From contig CAZXGJ010000001.1 of NCBI GenBank assembly GCA_964639955.1, positions 62,001 through 126,000 on the forward strand: a DNA stretch of 64,000 bases, in the 5' to 3' direction. How positions within the stretch are numbered: the first letter of the stretch is position 1; the number at the start of each line of letters is the position of its first letter. The stretch is from IGN2 sp964639955. GTDB taxonomy: Bacteria; Bacteroidota; Ignavibacteria; Ignavibacteriales; Ignavibacteriaceae. This document shows, in pieces, positions 8,233-17,627 of the stretch. Below the pieces are notes generated by a model, which did no database searches, was not told the DNA's origin, and saw only the letters and a list, made by a program, of their open reading frames with translations. The translations under genes were made by a program, and so were the position numbers.

Positions 8233-11200
8233 ATGAAATATTTTCTTCTCTCTATTCTCGTACTATTTGAATTGGGCAGATTATCTGCCCAATCTTTTGT
8301 CGGTAAGCTTAATCCATATCCGAACACAGTTGAAAGCACTTCAATTGCAGATGATACACTGAAGATTCTCGCGATAATGGTCAACTTCCAGGAAGATGCT
8401 GATGGCACAACTTCCGGTAATGGAAAATTTGGCTCCATTTATACTAAGAATTACGGAAGCAGTATCCTTGATCCTCTTCCTCACGATAAAAAATATTTTG
8501 AATCACATCTTAATTTTGTAAAAAATTATTTTGCAAAAGTCTCAAAAGATCAACTGAACATTGAGTATACAGTTCTGCCTGATACTTTTTCCGTATCGGA
8601 CCGGATGAGAAATTATTCACCCGATCCCGGCTCTGATGATTTCACACCAATAGCAGATTTTTCTGTTGAAGCATGGACAAAAGCAGACCAGCTTTACCCC
8701 GGTTTTACATTTAATGATTATGATGTCTTCCTGATATTTCACGCTGGTGTTGGCAGAGATATTTCTCTTCCCGGAAGTATTGGCAACGAGCGCGATCTTC
8801 CATCAGTTTATTTGAGTGATAAGGCATTTAAAGAAATTTATGGTGAAACATTTGAAGGTATTCCTGTTTCCGGTGGTTCATTTAAAATTACTAACAGTAT
8901 GATTATTCCTGAAACAGAGAGCAGGGAAGTAGAAACTATAAGCGGAACATTTCTTTTTGAAATTACAATAAATGGATTACTTTGTGCAAGCATAGGAAGT
9001 CACCTCGGTTTGCCGGATTTGTTTGATACTGAAACTGGTTTAAGTGCAATTGGAAGATTTGGATTGATGGATGGACAAAGTATTTTCGCTTATCTCGGAA
9101 CTTATCCGCCGGAACCTTCTCCCTGGGAAAAAATAAGACTTGGTTGGGCAGAACCGGTTACATTGGAAATTGAAAATGCCGATGTAAGTCTTGTTACAAA
9201 TTTAACTGCAAGTATCATCGATACAGTTATTCTCAAAGTTCCTCTTAATTCTTCTGAATATTATTTAATTGAAAACCGTATCCGGGATGCTTACGACAAT
9301 GGTTCAACAATTACTTACGCAATAGGTGATATTGTTATCACAAAAACTTTTCCCAATGACACAACCGGTTACCGCAGCTTTGATGTTGATTCTCTCTCTG
9401 GAGTTGTAATTGATGTTGATGAATTTGATTGGGCTGTTCCCGGCAACGGAATTGTTATTTGGCATATTGATGAAAATATTATTAACGAAAAAATTGCAGA
9501 GAATAAAATAAATACTGACAAAACCAGACGTGGAGTTGATGTTGAAGAAGCAGATGGTGTGCAGGATATTGGTGAAAGATTCTTCACAATATTTGGTGAT
9601 GAAGTAATTGGTGAAGGAACCGAAGAAGACTTCTGGCATAAAGATAATCCAGCAACTTTATTTGAAAATCGTTTCGCAAAAGACACACGACCGGACACAA
9701 AAACTAACACAGGCGCAAACAGTTTAATCACAATTAAAAATTTCTCCGAGATTGATAACCGAATGAGCTTTAGAGTTGAGTTTGGTGATTCTGTGGTAAA
9801 GCCAATTTCATCTTACGAATTCAATTTCGATTTACCAATTAAAGGATTCTCTTCTCGTCAGTCGAAACTAGGTGATTTTAATATTGTTACTAGGGATTCA
9901 CTCATAATTGTAAGTGATGGTTTTGTTCGACAATCATTATTTAATTTTTCTACATATAATTCTGTTTTTATTAATGATGATGATTGGGAACATACTTATG
10001 GAGTTACTGATTCTTCATTGAATTATTATGTGGGTGATTTTAATCTCCCGATCCAATTCTATTTTGGATCAGTAAATGTTGGGAAAAACTTGAGCACTCC
10101 GATCGTAATTAATCAAATGGATGAAAATGATAAGGAATTAATTTTCGGAGATGTTTTTGGCAATCTCTATTTTTATACTTTAGCAGATGTTTCATTGCCG
10201 TTCAAAGAACCTACTTTAAAACAAATTGACTCATTCACCTATGAGAGTTCTGCTAAAAAAATTGCTGCAAATGGTTCTTACTTCGCAGCCATTTACAGAC
10301 CCAATCCTTTTATTTTACAACAAACTAAATTTTTATTTGAGGATGTATTCGGTGAAATTGAATTTGATGGTGAAATTCCCATTGATCTGGTGGCTTCCAG
10401 GGATGAAGTAAATCATTTCTCGATTGTACTTACTGATAAAAATAATTTCTTTGGATTCAGAGGAAGTGAACTATTATTTAAGTTTTCAGTAAACGCAATT
10501 GACACTTTAAAATCATTTTCACTTACAGACTTAAAACAAGATGGTTCAAACTATATCGCCATCAACAACGGAAACAATATTGAAGTTTACAATTTGACTG
10601 GTGCGATGGCAGATAATTTTCCGTTTACTGATCCTCAAGGAATTGGTTTTGTTGGAACTCCGTTGACAGCAGATTTTGAAGGTGATAGTAAATCAGAAAT
10701 TATATCCGTTACAAAAGACGGAAGGATTTTTGCAATCGATGGAGGAACAGGAAAGGTTGTTCCCGGTTTCCCGATATCCTGCGGTGGTACCGTTTCTATC
10801 ACTCCGGTTTTGTATAATGTAAATGGAAAAACTAATCTCGCTGTTTTGAATGATCAGAATGTTCTATCCGTCTGGTCAATCAGTTCAGTTGAAGGAAAAC
10901 TTTATTGGTCAGAGGAATATGGTAATCCGCAGAACACTTCATTCATAGATGCAGCAGAAAACACAAACAGGATAAATGAATTCTTCCCTGCAAACAGAGC
11001 ATATAATTATCCGAATCCTATCTATGAAGGAACGACAAATATTCGTTACTACGTTGCAGAAGATTCAAAAATAAATATTAAGATTTTTGATCTTGCTGGA
11101 GATTTTGTTGCAGAGTTGAATGACGAAGCACAGGGTGGAATGGATAATGAGACTGTCTGGAATGTTGGTGATATTCAAAGCGGAGTTTATCTTGCCCGAA

Positions 11201-11265
11201 TTGAAGCCGTCTGCGATTGCGGTAAAACAGAACAAGCGGTTATTAAGATAGCAGTTGTCAAGTAA
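8233..11265 (+). CDS. M6-like secreted protein with degenerate zinc motif, T9SS cargo
   Basis: A 1010-residue protein with a signal peptide, an M6 (immune-inhibitor-A-like) peptidase region (about 40-470), a beta-propeller/FG-GAP-like region (about 560-900), and a C-terminal T9SS sorting domain (about 917-1010, NYPNPIYEGTTNIRY). The M6 motif normally reads HExGHxLGLPDL. Here residues 252-256 are A-S-I-G-S before HLGLPDLFD (257-265), so both zinc histidines and the catalytic glutamate are replaced, although the downstream GLPDLFDT and GLMDG blocks are kept. It is therefore probably not an active metalloprotease. It starts 10 bases after porV and may share its transcript. Confidence 0.8.
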   Translation: MKYFLLSILVLFELGRLSAQSFVGKLNPYPNTVESTSIADDTLKILAIMVNFQEDADGTTSGNGKFGSIYTKNYGSSILDPLPHDKKYFESHLNFVKNYFAKVSKDQLNIEYTVLPDTFSVSDRMRNYSPDPGSDDFTPIADFSVEAWTKADQLYPGFTFNDYDVFLIFHAGVGRDISLPGSIGNERDLPSVYLSDKAFKEIYGETFEGIPVSGGSFKITNSMIIPETESREVETISGTFLFEITINGLLCASIGSHLGLPDLFDTETGLSAIGRFGLMDGQSIFAYLGTYPPEPSPWEKIRLGWAEPVTLEIENADVSLVTNLTASIIDTVILKVPLNSSEYYLIENRIRDAYDNGSTITYAIGDIVITKTFPNDTTGYRSFDVDSLSGVVIDVDEFDWAVPGNGIVIWHIDENIINEKIAENKINTDKTRRGVDVEEADGVQDIGERFFTIFGDEVIGEGTEEDFWHKDNPATLFENRFAKDTRPDTKTNTGANSLITIKNFSEIDNRMSFRVEFGDSVVKPISSYEFNFDLPIKGFSSRQSKLGDFNIVTRDSLIIVSDGFVRQSLFNFSTYNSVFINDDDWEHTYGVTDSSLNYYVGDFNLPIQFYFGSVNVGKNLSTPIVINQMDENDKELIFGDVFGNLYFYTLADVSLPFKEPTLKQIDSFTYESSAKKIAANGSYFAAIYRPNPFILQQTKFLFEDVFGEIEFDGEIPIDLVASRDEVNHFSIVLTDKNNFFGFRGSELLFKFSVNAIDTLKSFSLTDLKQDGSNYIAINNGNNIEVYNLTGAMADNFPFTDPQGIGFVGTPLTADFEGDSKSEIISVTKDGRIFAIDGGTGKVVPGFPISCGGTVSITPVLYNVNGKTNLAVLNDQNVLSVWSISSVEGKLYWSEEYGNPQNTSFIDAAENTNRINEFFPANRAYNYPNPIYEGTTNIRYYVAEDSKINIKIFDLAGDFVAELNDEAQGGMDNETVWNVGDIQSGVYLARIEAVCDCGKTEQAVIKIAVVK

Positions 11266-11299
11266 CAGGTTACGAATGTTTTTTATGAAATCTTTTTTC

Positions 11300-11435
11300 T
11301 TAAATCTCAAATAACAAAATACAAATCACAAATAAATCACAATAAACAAATTCAAATATCCAAGACTTAAAGTTTTAATTATTGAGTTTTGAAATTTATT
11401 TGTTATTTGAAAATTGTGTTTTGGAATTTTAATTA
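11300..11435. repeat. AT-rich imperfect inverted repeat
   Basis: The gap after the M6-like gene holds CAAATAACAAAATACAAATC-type sequence on the left and its approximate complement (TTTATTTGTTATTTGAAAAT) on the right, giving a long imperfect inverted repeat with a central loop near 11370-11390. It could be a degenerate MITE-like repeat or a weak terminator. No coding potential was seen. Confidence 0.4.
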
Positions 11436-11444
11436 TCCGTATCA

Positions 11445-14400
11445 ATGAAGAAAATAATTTTAGCGTTATTAGTATTTCTTTTTTCCACTACCGCATATTC
11501 CCAATTCACCGAGTTCCATCCTGAACTGGATTGGTTTACAATTAAAGGTGAACACGTTGAAGTCCATTACCACAACGGGGCTGAACGAACAGCAAAAGTT
11601 GTGGCTAAAATTGCAGATGAAGTTTGGGAACCGATTTGCTCACTTTACGATTACGAACCTGATAAAGTTCACTACGTAATAAAAGATATTGATGACTATT
11701 CGAACGGTGCTACTTACTTCTTCGATAATAAAATTGAAATATGGACAAGTGCTCTCGATTTTGATTTAAGGGGAACTCACAACTGGCTTCGTAATGTTAT
11801 TTCGCATGAGTTCACACATATGGTTCAGATACAAGCTGCGATGAAACTTTCCCGATCAGTTCCAGCTGTTTTCCTTCAGATGATTAATTACCAGGAAGAA
11901 AGAAGACCTGACCTTCTTTACGGCTATCCCAACTATGTTATCTCTTATCCTATTGCAACTGTAAATGTGCCTGCATGGTTTGCTGAAGGAACTGCGCAGT
12001 ATATGCGTCAGGAGTTTGATTATGATAACTGGGATTCTCACCGTGATATGATTTTGCGCAGCTATGTTCTTGATGGGAATATGTTAACCTGGAACGAAAT
12101 GGGAGTTTTTGGAAAAACAAGTCTTGGCAACGAATCAGTTTATAATTCCGGATTTGCGCTCACGAGATATATCGCTCAGAAATATGGTGAAGATAAAATC
12201 AGTGAAATCACAAAAAAGCTTGGCAAGCTCGGCAACTTCACGATTGATGCAGCGTTTGAAGATGTGCTGGGAAAAGATGGAAACGAAATTTATACTGAAT
12301 GGCAAAATTATCTTGTTGAAGATTACACAAAGCGAACTGAAAAAATTAAATCGAATTTAGTTGAAGGTGAAAAAATTGCTGATAAAGGTTTTGGAAATTT
12401 CTATCCAACTTTCAGCAGTGATGGAAAGAAAATTTATTACATCTCCAACAAATCATCTGACTACTTCAGTCCTTCTTCCATCTTTGAATACGATATTGAA
12501 ACAAAAGAGGAAAAAGCTTTAGTTGGGGGAGTTCGTTCAACTTATAGCTGGATACCGGGACAAAATAAAATTCTTTACTCAAAAATTACAGAGGATAATC
12601 CGGACTGGTACAATGTTCACGATCTTTTCATTTATGACATTGAGGAAGATGACGAAATAAGATTAACAAATAATCTTCGTGCAAACCAGCCGAATATTTC
12701 AAATGATGGAAGTAAAATTGTTTTTATATTTCAGAAAGATGGAACGACTAATCTTGGTGTGGTAGATATTGACGGAAGCAATTTCAAAGCACTGACAAAA
12801 TTTTCAAATGGTGAGCAGGTTTACAATCCAAAATTTTCAAACGATGATTCATTCATTATCTTCGATTATTCTTATCATCAAACAAGGGATATCGCAAAAG
12901 TAAACACTGATGGAACCGGATATGAATTTGTAATCAAGACTGAAAAGGATGAAAGAAATCCGGTCTTCGATAAAAACGGAAATATCATTTATGCTTCTGA
13001 TGAAACCGGTATTTACAACATCTACTCTTTTAATCCATCAACAAAAGAAAAGAAGCAGCTAACTAATGTAATAGGTGGTGCTTTCATGCCTGATGTTAAT
13101 GATGATGGTGAATTGACTTATTCTGGTTACACTTCTACTGGTTATAAAATATTTTACATAAAAAATGAAGAGCAAAAAGAAGTCATCCCAACTGCAAGTT
13201 ATGTATGGAGAAAAAATCCACCTCTTGATATGAGCAAACCAAAAGGTGACATTGATCAGTTTGATATTGCATCACTTAAAAATTTTAACGACTACGAAAC
13301 TCCTGAATACACTGAAACAAAATACAGCGGTGCTTTTTCAAGTCTGACCTTTTTTCCTTTTATAAGATTTGATAACTACAACACTGAAAACACTTTCTGG
13401 CAAAGGATAAAACCCGGACTATATGTGACATCGAATGATATGCTTAATCGTTATGCAATTTTTGCGGGCGCAGCAATTAATGCAAAGTGGGAGCGGGATT
13501 TGTTTTTCATTTTCGAGTATAAAAATAAACTTCCGCTTTTATTCAGCCTTGGACTTAAACCTGAACTTTCAGCAGAGCTATATAGTGTTAGCAGAAAATC
13601 GAATGTTGATGTTCTCTTCGGCCCAGATACAGTTAATGGTAATGTAAATTATGATCAGATTATTCCGACAGAAGTTACTTACAATCTTTTAGAATTCGAT
13701 CTTGCAGCAAGACATCAGATTATTAATCGCTACAACGATCTCGAGTTAAGATTTATTTTCAGTCGCTATACTGCAACGATTGGTAGTTTCATTATAGAAA
13801 CCGACGGTGATCCAATACTCTATCCTACTTCTGATGACACTTACTTCATCGGAAGAGACTTCCGGGTGAGTTATAATTTTGAATCTCTCATTCCAACACG
13901 TGATACAGATATAAATCCTGTGGGAATGGAAGTTGATTTTGTTTATGATTACGAATGGAATGAGTTCAACGATGAAGGCGAATATGTTATTGAAGATGGT
14001 TTACTGCTGCCGAAGTACAACAATTACAATTTTCATCGTCTTCTTTTTGACGGCAGTCTTTATTTCCCGTTATGGTCAGATCATACGTTAACTACAAGGC
14101 TTGCCGGTGGTACAATTCTCGGTCCTGCTGTTCCCAACTTCTTCGATTTTTATCTTGGTGGATTGATTGGATTTAAAGCGTATCCGTTTTACTCATTGAG
14201 TGGAAACGAAATGGCTTGGGTAAATCTAACGTACCGTTTTCCATTGTGGAGAGATATTGATTACAAGATGAGCTTCCTTTATTTCGATAAAATATTTCTT
14301 TCTTTTCATTTTGATTATGGAAATGCCTGGACAGGTGATATTCCTTCGTTTAGTGATTTTAAAAAAGGAGCCGGTGCAGAGATTCGAATGCATATGAACT

Positions 14401-14585
14401 CATATTATTTATTTCCGACAGCTGTGTTCTTTAATGCATCCTATGGTTTTGATCAATTCGATAAGGTCGTTGAACAGGGTGTTGCAACGTATGGTAAAGA
14501 ATGGAGATTTTACGGTGGTATTCTTTTCGGATTTGATATTGTTAATAGTAAAAGCGGATTCACCAATCCAAACCGTTTAAGGTAG
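11445..14585 (+). CDS. metalloprotease / TolB-like propeller / outer-membrane barrel fusion
   Basis: A 1046-residue exported protein (signal peptide ending TTAYSQ). Residues 30-290 form a gluzincin-type peptidase: zinc motif HEFTH at 121-125 and third ligand E181 in WFAEGTAQY. Residues 310-620 contain repeated propeller blades of the TolB/PD40 type (TFSSDGKKIYYIS, SNDGSKIVFIF). Residues 650-1046 look like an outer-membrane beta-barrel with a BamA-like GG...Y stretch (LGGLIGFKAYPF) and many alternating aromatic strands. No T9SS sorting domain is present. The likely picture is a surface protease anchored by its own barrel; the substrate is unknown. Confidence 0.7.
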   Translation: MKKIILALLVFLFSTTAYSQFTEFHPELDWFTIKGEHVEVHYHNGAERTAKVVAKIADEVWEPICSLYDYEPDKVHYVIKDIDDYSNGATYFFDNKIEIWTSALDFDLRGTHNWLRNVISHEFTHMVQIQAAMKLSRSVPAVFLQMINYQEERRPDLLYGYPNYVISYPIATVNVPAWFAEGTAQYMRQEFDYDNWDSHRDMILRSYVLDGNMLTWNEMGVFGKTSLGNESVYNSGFALTRYIAQKYGEDKISEITKKLGKLGNFTIDAAFEDVLGKDGNEIYTEWQNYLVEDYTKRTEKIKSNLVEGEKIADKGFGNFYPTFSSDGKKIYYISNKSSDYFSPSSIFEYDIETKEEKALVGGVRSTYSWIPGQNKILYSKITEDNPDWYNVHDLFIYDIEEDDEIRLTNNLRANQPNISNDGSKIVFIFQKDGTTNLGVVDIDGSNFKALTKFSNGEQVYNPKFSNDDSFIIFDYSYHQTRDIAKVNTDGTGYEFVIKTEKDERNPVFDKNGNIIYASDETGIYNIYSFNPSTKEKKQLTNVIGGAFMPDVNDDGELTYSGYTSTGYKIFYIKNEEQKEVIPTASYVWRKNPPLDMSKPKGDIDQFDIASLKNFNDYETPEYTETKYSGAFSSLTFFPFIRFDNYNTENTFWQRIKPGLYVTSNDMLNRYAIFAGAAINAKWERDLFFIFEYKNKLPLLFSLGLKPELSAELYSVSRKSNVDVLFGPDTVNGNVNYDQIIPTEVTYNLLEFDLAARHQIINRYNDLELRFIFSRYTATIGSFIIETDGDPILYPTSDDTYFIGRDFRVSYNFESLIPTRDTDINPVGMEVDFVYDYEWNEFNDEGEYVIEDGLLLPKYNNYNFHRLLFDGSLYFPLWSDHTLTTRLAGGTILGPAVPNFFDFYLGGLIGFKAYPFYSLSGNEMAWVNLTYRFPLWRDIDYKMSFLYFDKIFLSFHFDYGNAWTGDIPSFSDFKKGAGAEIRMHMNSYYLFPTAVFFNASYGFDQFDKVVEQGVATYGKEWRFYGGILFGFDIVNSKSGFTNPNRLR

Positions 14586-14589
14586 TTAT

Positions 14590-15435
14590 ATGAAAACATT
14601 AAAAATATTTTCTTCATTTATTCTTTTTTCAGCTTTTTCATTCAGCCAGATTGAAGAAAGCAGCAAGCTTGAACTGACAGGAAACCTTCGCGCGGATTCG
14701 AAAATTATTTTTAACAATTACGCTGAGTTAAACAGTAATCCTATGGCTGATGATTTGCCCGGCAAAAAATCTCCGGTACTTTCAGGAGTTCTTTCCGCAA
14801 TTTTACCTGGTGCAGGACAGGTTTATAACGAAGACTGGTGGATTGCCGGAATATTTGTTGCCGTTGAAGCAGCTTTAATTACAACAGCAGTTGTATATGA
14901 TAATAAAGGTGATGACCAGACAGAATATTTTGAAAACTTTGCTGATGAAAACTGGAGTGTTGTTCAGTATGCAGAATATTTGAATGGGCTTAATGATCCG
15001 AATGATCCGGACATTGAAATTGATTATAATACTCCGGGGCTTAAACCTTGGGAGAGAATCGTGGACTGGTCTCAGTTAAATGAGGCAGAAACGGGTTCTC
15101 ACAATTTACCTCCTCATGGCGAACAACAGTACTATGAATTAATAGGAAAGTATCACCAATATATTCCAGGATGGCCAGGCTGGGTTAATACAGGAACTCC
15201 ACCTCAGATTATGCTAGATTATTCTATGATGCGTGGTCAGGCAAACGATTACTACAACACTTCATCAACTGCAATAATTGGAGTTTATATTAATCACATT
15301 ATAAGCGCCGCTGAAGCTGTTTGGGGTGCTACCAGGTTCAATAAAAATCTTGCAGTTAATTTTAGAGTAGAACCTTTTAACTTCGCTTCAGGTACAGAGT
15401 TGGTGCCTACGTTAAATGTTAAGTTTAGTTTTTAG
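14590..15435 (+). CDS. DUF5683-type membrane protein
   Basis: A 281-residue protein with a signal peptide (FSFSQIEES) and a DUF5683-like core, SGVLSAILPGAGQVYNEDWW followed by a hydrophobic helix (IAGIFVAVEAALITTAVVYD). This motif is widespread in Bacteroidota envelope proteins of unknown function. A second hydrophobic segment lies near residues 215-235 (STAIIGVYINHIISAAEAVW). It starts four bases after the preceding protease-barrel gene, so the two are probably one transcription unit. Confidence 0.65.
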   Translation: MKTLKIFSSFILFSAFSFSQIEESSKLELTGNLRADSKIIFNNYAELNSNPMADDLPGKKSPVLSGVLSAILPGAGQVYNEDWWIAGIFVAVEAALITTAVVYDNKGDDQTEYFENFADENWSVVQYAEYLNGLNDPNDPDIEIDYNTPGLKPWERIVDWSQLNEAETGSHNLPPHGEQQYYELIGKYHQYIPGWPGWVNTGTPPQIMLDYSMMRGQANDYYNTSSTAIIGVYINHIISAAEAVWGATRFNKNLAVNFRVEPFNFASGTELVPTLNVKFSF

Positions 15436-15508
15436 TTCGTAAATACTCAATTACAATTCTTTCAATCACACCAAAAAGAAATTTATGGGAAGTGTCCCGG
15501 ACTCACCC

Positions 15509-15529
15509 TTTATGAAACGATTTCATAAA
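15509..15529. promoter_or_regulatory. perfect 9-bp inverted repeat, operator candidate
   Basis: TTTATGAAA-CGA-TTTCATAAA is a perfect 9-bp dyad with a 3-base centre, 37 bases before the start of the AGE-type gene. The CG-containing centre resembles LacI/GalR-type operators, which often control sugar genes, but no regulator is encoded nearby. It could also be a small transcript hairpin. Confidence 0.35.
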
Positions 15530-15566
15530 TTACATCCGGATTATAATAATTTTCTCTAAGGACTAT

Positions 15567-17375
15567 ATGAAAAAATATTTACTAATTGCTTTTTTTCTAA
15601 TTACATACAAATTAACATTTGCTCAAGATACTCCAACTTCACCATATCTACTGAATCCGGAACTGGCGATTGGATACACAGATAGCTGTGCAAATTTCTG
15701 GCTTCAAACATGGGATAATTCAGTCGGCGGATTCTTCACCAACATTGATAAGTTCGGAAATGTAATTACAGGATGGGGCACAAATAAAAATATGCTCACT
15801 CAATCCAGAAATGCTTATGGAATGACTCGTGCATATATGCTTACAGGAAATACCAATTATCTCAGCTATGCGAAGAATGCTCTTGACTGGATGTATGCCC
15901 ACGCCTGGGATAATACATACGGTGGATGGTTACAGGAATTAAATATAAATGGCGTTCCGATAAATCCAACTGCAAACAAAACAGCTTTCTATCAGCATTA
16001 TGCATTACTTGGAATCGCTGCTTATTATGAAGCAACCAGAGATACAACCGCCTGGAACTGGCTGATGAGAGGTTATCAGCATCTTGAAAATTATTACTGG
16101 GATGATCGCCCTGCTTTCCTTGGCTACTATGATCAAACAAACTACACCAACTCGACTGCATGGAATAAAAGTTTTAATGCAACTGTTGATGCAATTACAA
16201 CTCATCTCTTATATCTTTACCTGATGACAGAAGAAGAAGTTTATAAAGAGAGACTTCTTGAAATCGCTGAGGAAATTAAAATACGTCTTGCTGCAAGTAT
16301 GCCACAGCAGGCAATAGGTTTTGTTGAGAAGTTTGACTCTGATTGGAATTGGAACAACGGAGAAACGATGACAATAATGGGTCACGTTTTAAAAGCCGGA
16401 TGGTGCCTTGCAAGAGTGAATCAATTATTCCCTGATACAAGTTACATCAGTGCAGCAGAATATTTGATCAATGATGTTTGGCAAAACGGATATGATCACG
16501 ATTTCGGCGGACCATATAAAGACTTTAACCGTATTACAGGTCAAATGCTTCTTTGGGGTTTGCAGGATTCCACTAAAGCCTGGTGGCAAATGGAACAGGC
16601 AATAGTTGCAGGACTTCAGATGTATAATCTCACGCACGACGATTGGTATTTGCAGATGGCAGACGAGACCATAAAATTTTACATGCAGTATTTTGTTGAT
16701 CATCAATATGGTGAAGTGTACGCAGACAGAACCCGTTATGGCGGTTTCGCCTGGAATGAAGCAAAAGGGAATTCTGGCAAGTCGGGTTATCATTCAATTG
16801 AAACCGGTTACTACACTTATTTATATGGAAATCTGCTTTATAAATTTCAGCCGGCAACTCTGCATTATAATTTTGAACCGCTTCCAACTGACAGAGAAAT
16901 TAATCTTACTCCACTTGCAATAAAAGATGAGGCTCTGAAAATTTCCGAAATCTTTCTGGATGGACAAAGTTACAATGATTTTAATCCAACAACCAGGGTT
17001 CTTCATTTACCGGCAGGTGTCGGTGGAAATTTTTTAGTCAAATACGAACCAATAGTATCTGATGTTGCTTCAGAAAATTTTGCTATAGCGGATGGATTTG
17101 AATTGATGCAGAATTACCCTAACCCCTTTAATCCAGGCACAACTCTGTCATTTGTCATTGGACATTCGTCATTTGTTTCATTAAAAGTTTATGATATTCT
17201 TGGGAATGAGGTTGCAACATTAGTCAATGAAGAAAAACCAGTAGGCTCATATGAAGTAGAATTCAATAGTCATTCCAGCTTGTCCGGAATCAGGGAATTA
17301 CCAAGCGGAGTTTATTTCTATCGTTTGCAATCAGGTGGATATATTGAGACGAAGAAAATGCTTTTAATCAAATAA
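15567..17375 (+). CDS. secreted AGE-family (N-acylglucosamine 2-epimerase-like) protein, T9SS cargo
   Basis: A 602-residue protein with a signal peptide (TYKLTFAQ), an alpha/alpha-barrel of the AGE epimerase/isomerase type (about 30-425) and a C-terminal T9SS sorting domain (about 515-602, NYPNPFNPGTTLSFV). Barrel features include TQSRNAYGMTRAY, FYQHYALLGIAAYYEATRD, GETMTIMGHVLKAGW and SGYHSIETGYY. Classical AGE enzymes are cytoplasmic, so an exported member is more likely to act on surface or extracellular sugars; epimerisation is not proven. The sorting domain carries an unusual heptad repeat and a short extra insert (see findings). Confidence 0.75.
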   Translation: MKKYLLIAFFLITYKLTFAQDTPTSPYLLNPELAIGYTDSCANFWLQTWDNSVGGFFTNIDKFGNVITGWGTNKNMLTQSRNAYGMTRAYMLTGNTNYLSYAKNALDWMYAHAWDNTYGGWLQELNINGVPINPTANKTAFYQHYALLGIAAYYEATRDTTAWNWLMRGYQHLENYYWDDRPAFLGYYDQTNYTNSTAWNKSFNATVDAITTHLLYLYLMTEEEVYKERLLEIAEEIKIRLAASMPQQAIGFVEKFDSDWNWNNGETMTIMGHVLKAGWCLARVNQLFPDTSYISAAEYLINDVWQNGYDHDFGGPYKDFNRITGQMLLWGLQDSTKAWWQMEQAIVAGLQMYNLTHDDWYLQMADETIKFYMQYFVDHQYGEVYADRTRYGGFAWNEAKGNSGKSGYHSIETGYYTYLYGNLLYKFQPATLHYNFEPLPTDREINLTPLAIKDEALKISEIFLDGQSYNDFNPTTRVLHLPAGVGGNFLVKYEPIVSDVASENFAIADGFELMQNYPNPFNPGTTLSFVIGHSSFVSLKVYDILGNEVATLVNEEKPVGSYEVEFNSHSSLSGIRELPSGVYFYRLQSGGYIETKKMLLIK

Positions 17376-17401
17376 TCTTCGGTTCTAAATATTTATATTT
17401 C

Positions 17402-17428
17402 AGCCCGTCTTTTGGCGGGCTTTTTAAT
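17402..17428 (+). terminator. rho-independent terminator after the AGE-type gene
   Basis: AGCCCG-TCTTTTGG-CGGGCT followed by TTTTT, 27 bases after the stop codon: a compact GC-rich hairpin and U-tract. Confidence 0.85.
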
Positions 17429-17627
17429 ATTATTTGAAAGACTATACTGGCAGAATTTTAATTAACGGATATTCTAACGTAATGCTTCTACTGTTTTGCG
17501 CTGGAATTGTTAAATATTTGACTATAATAAAAAATTTAATGTTAATTTCTTTATTTGACTAAGATTTTTACCGAAAACCATAATCAAATGACCAGAATTT
17601 TTATTTACCTGTAGCTATTATTCTCAT

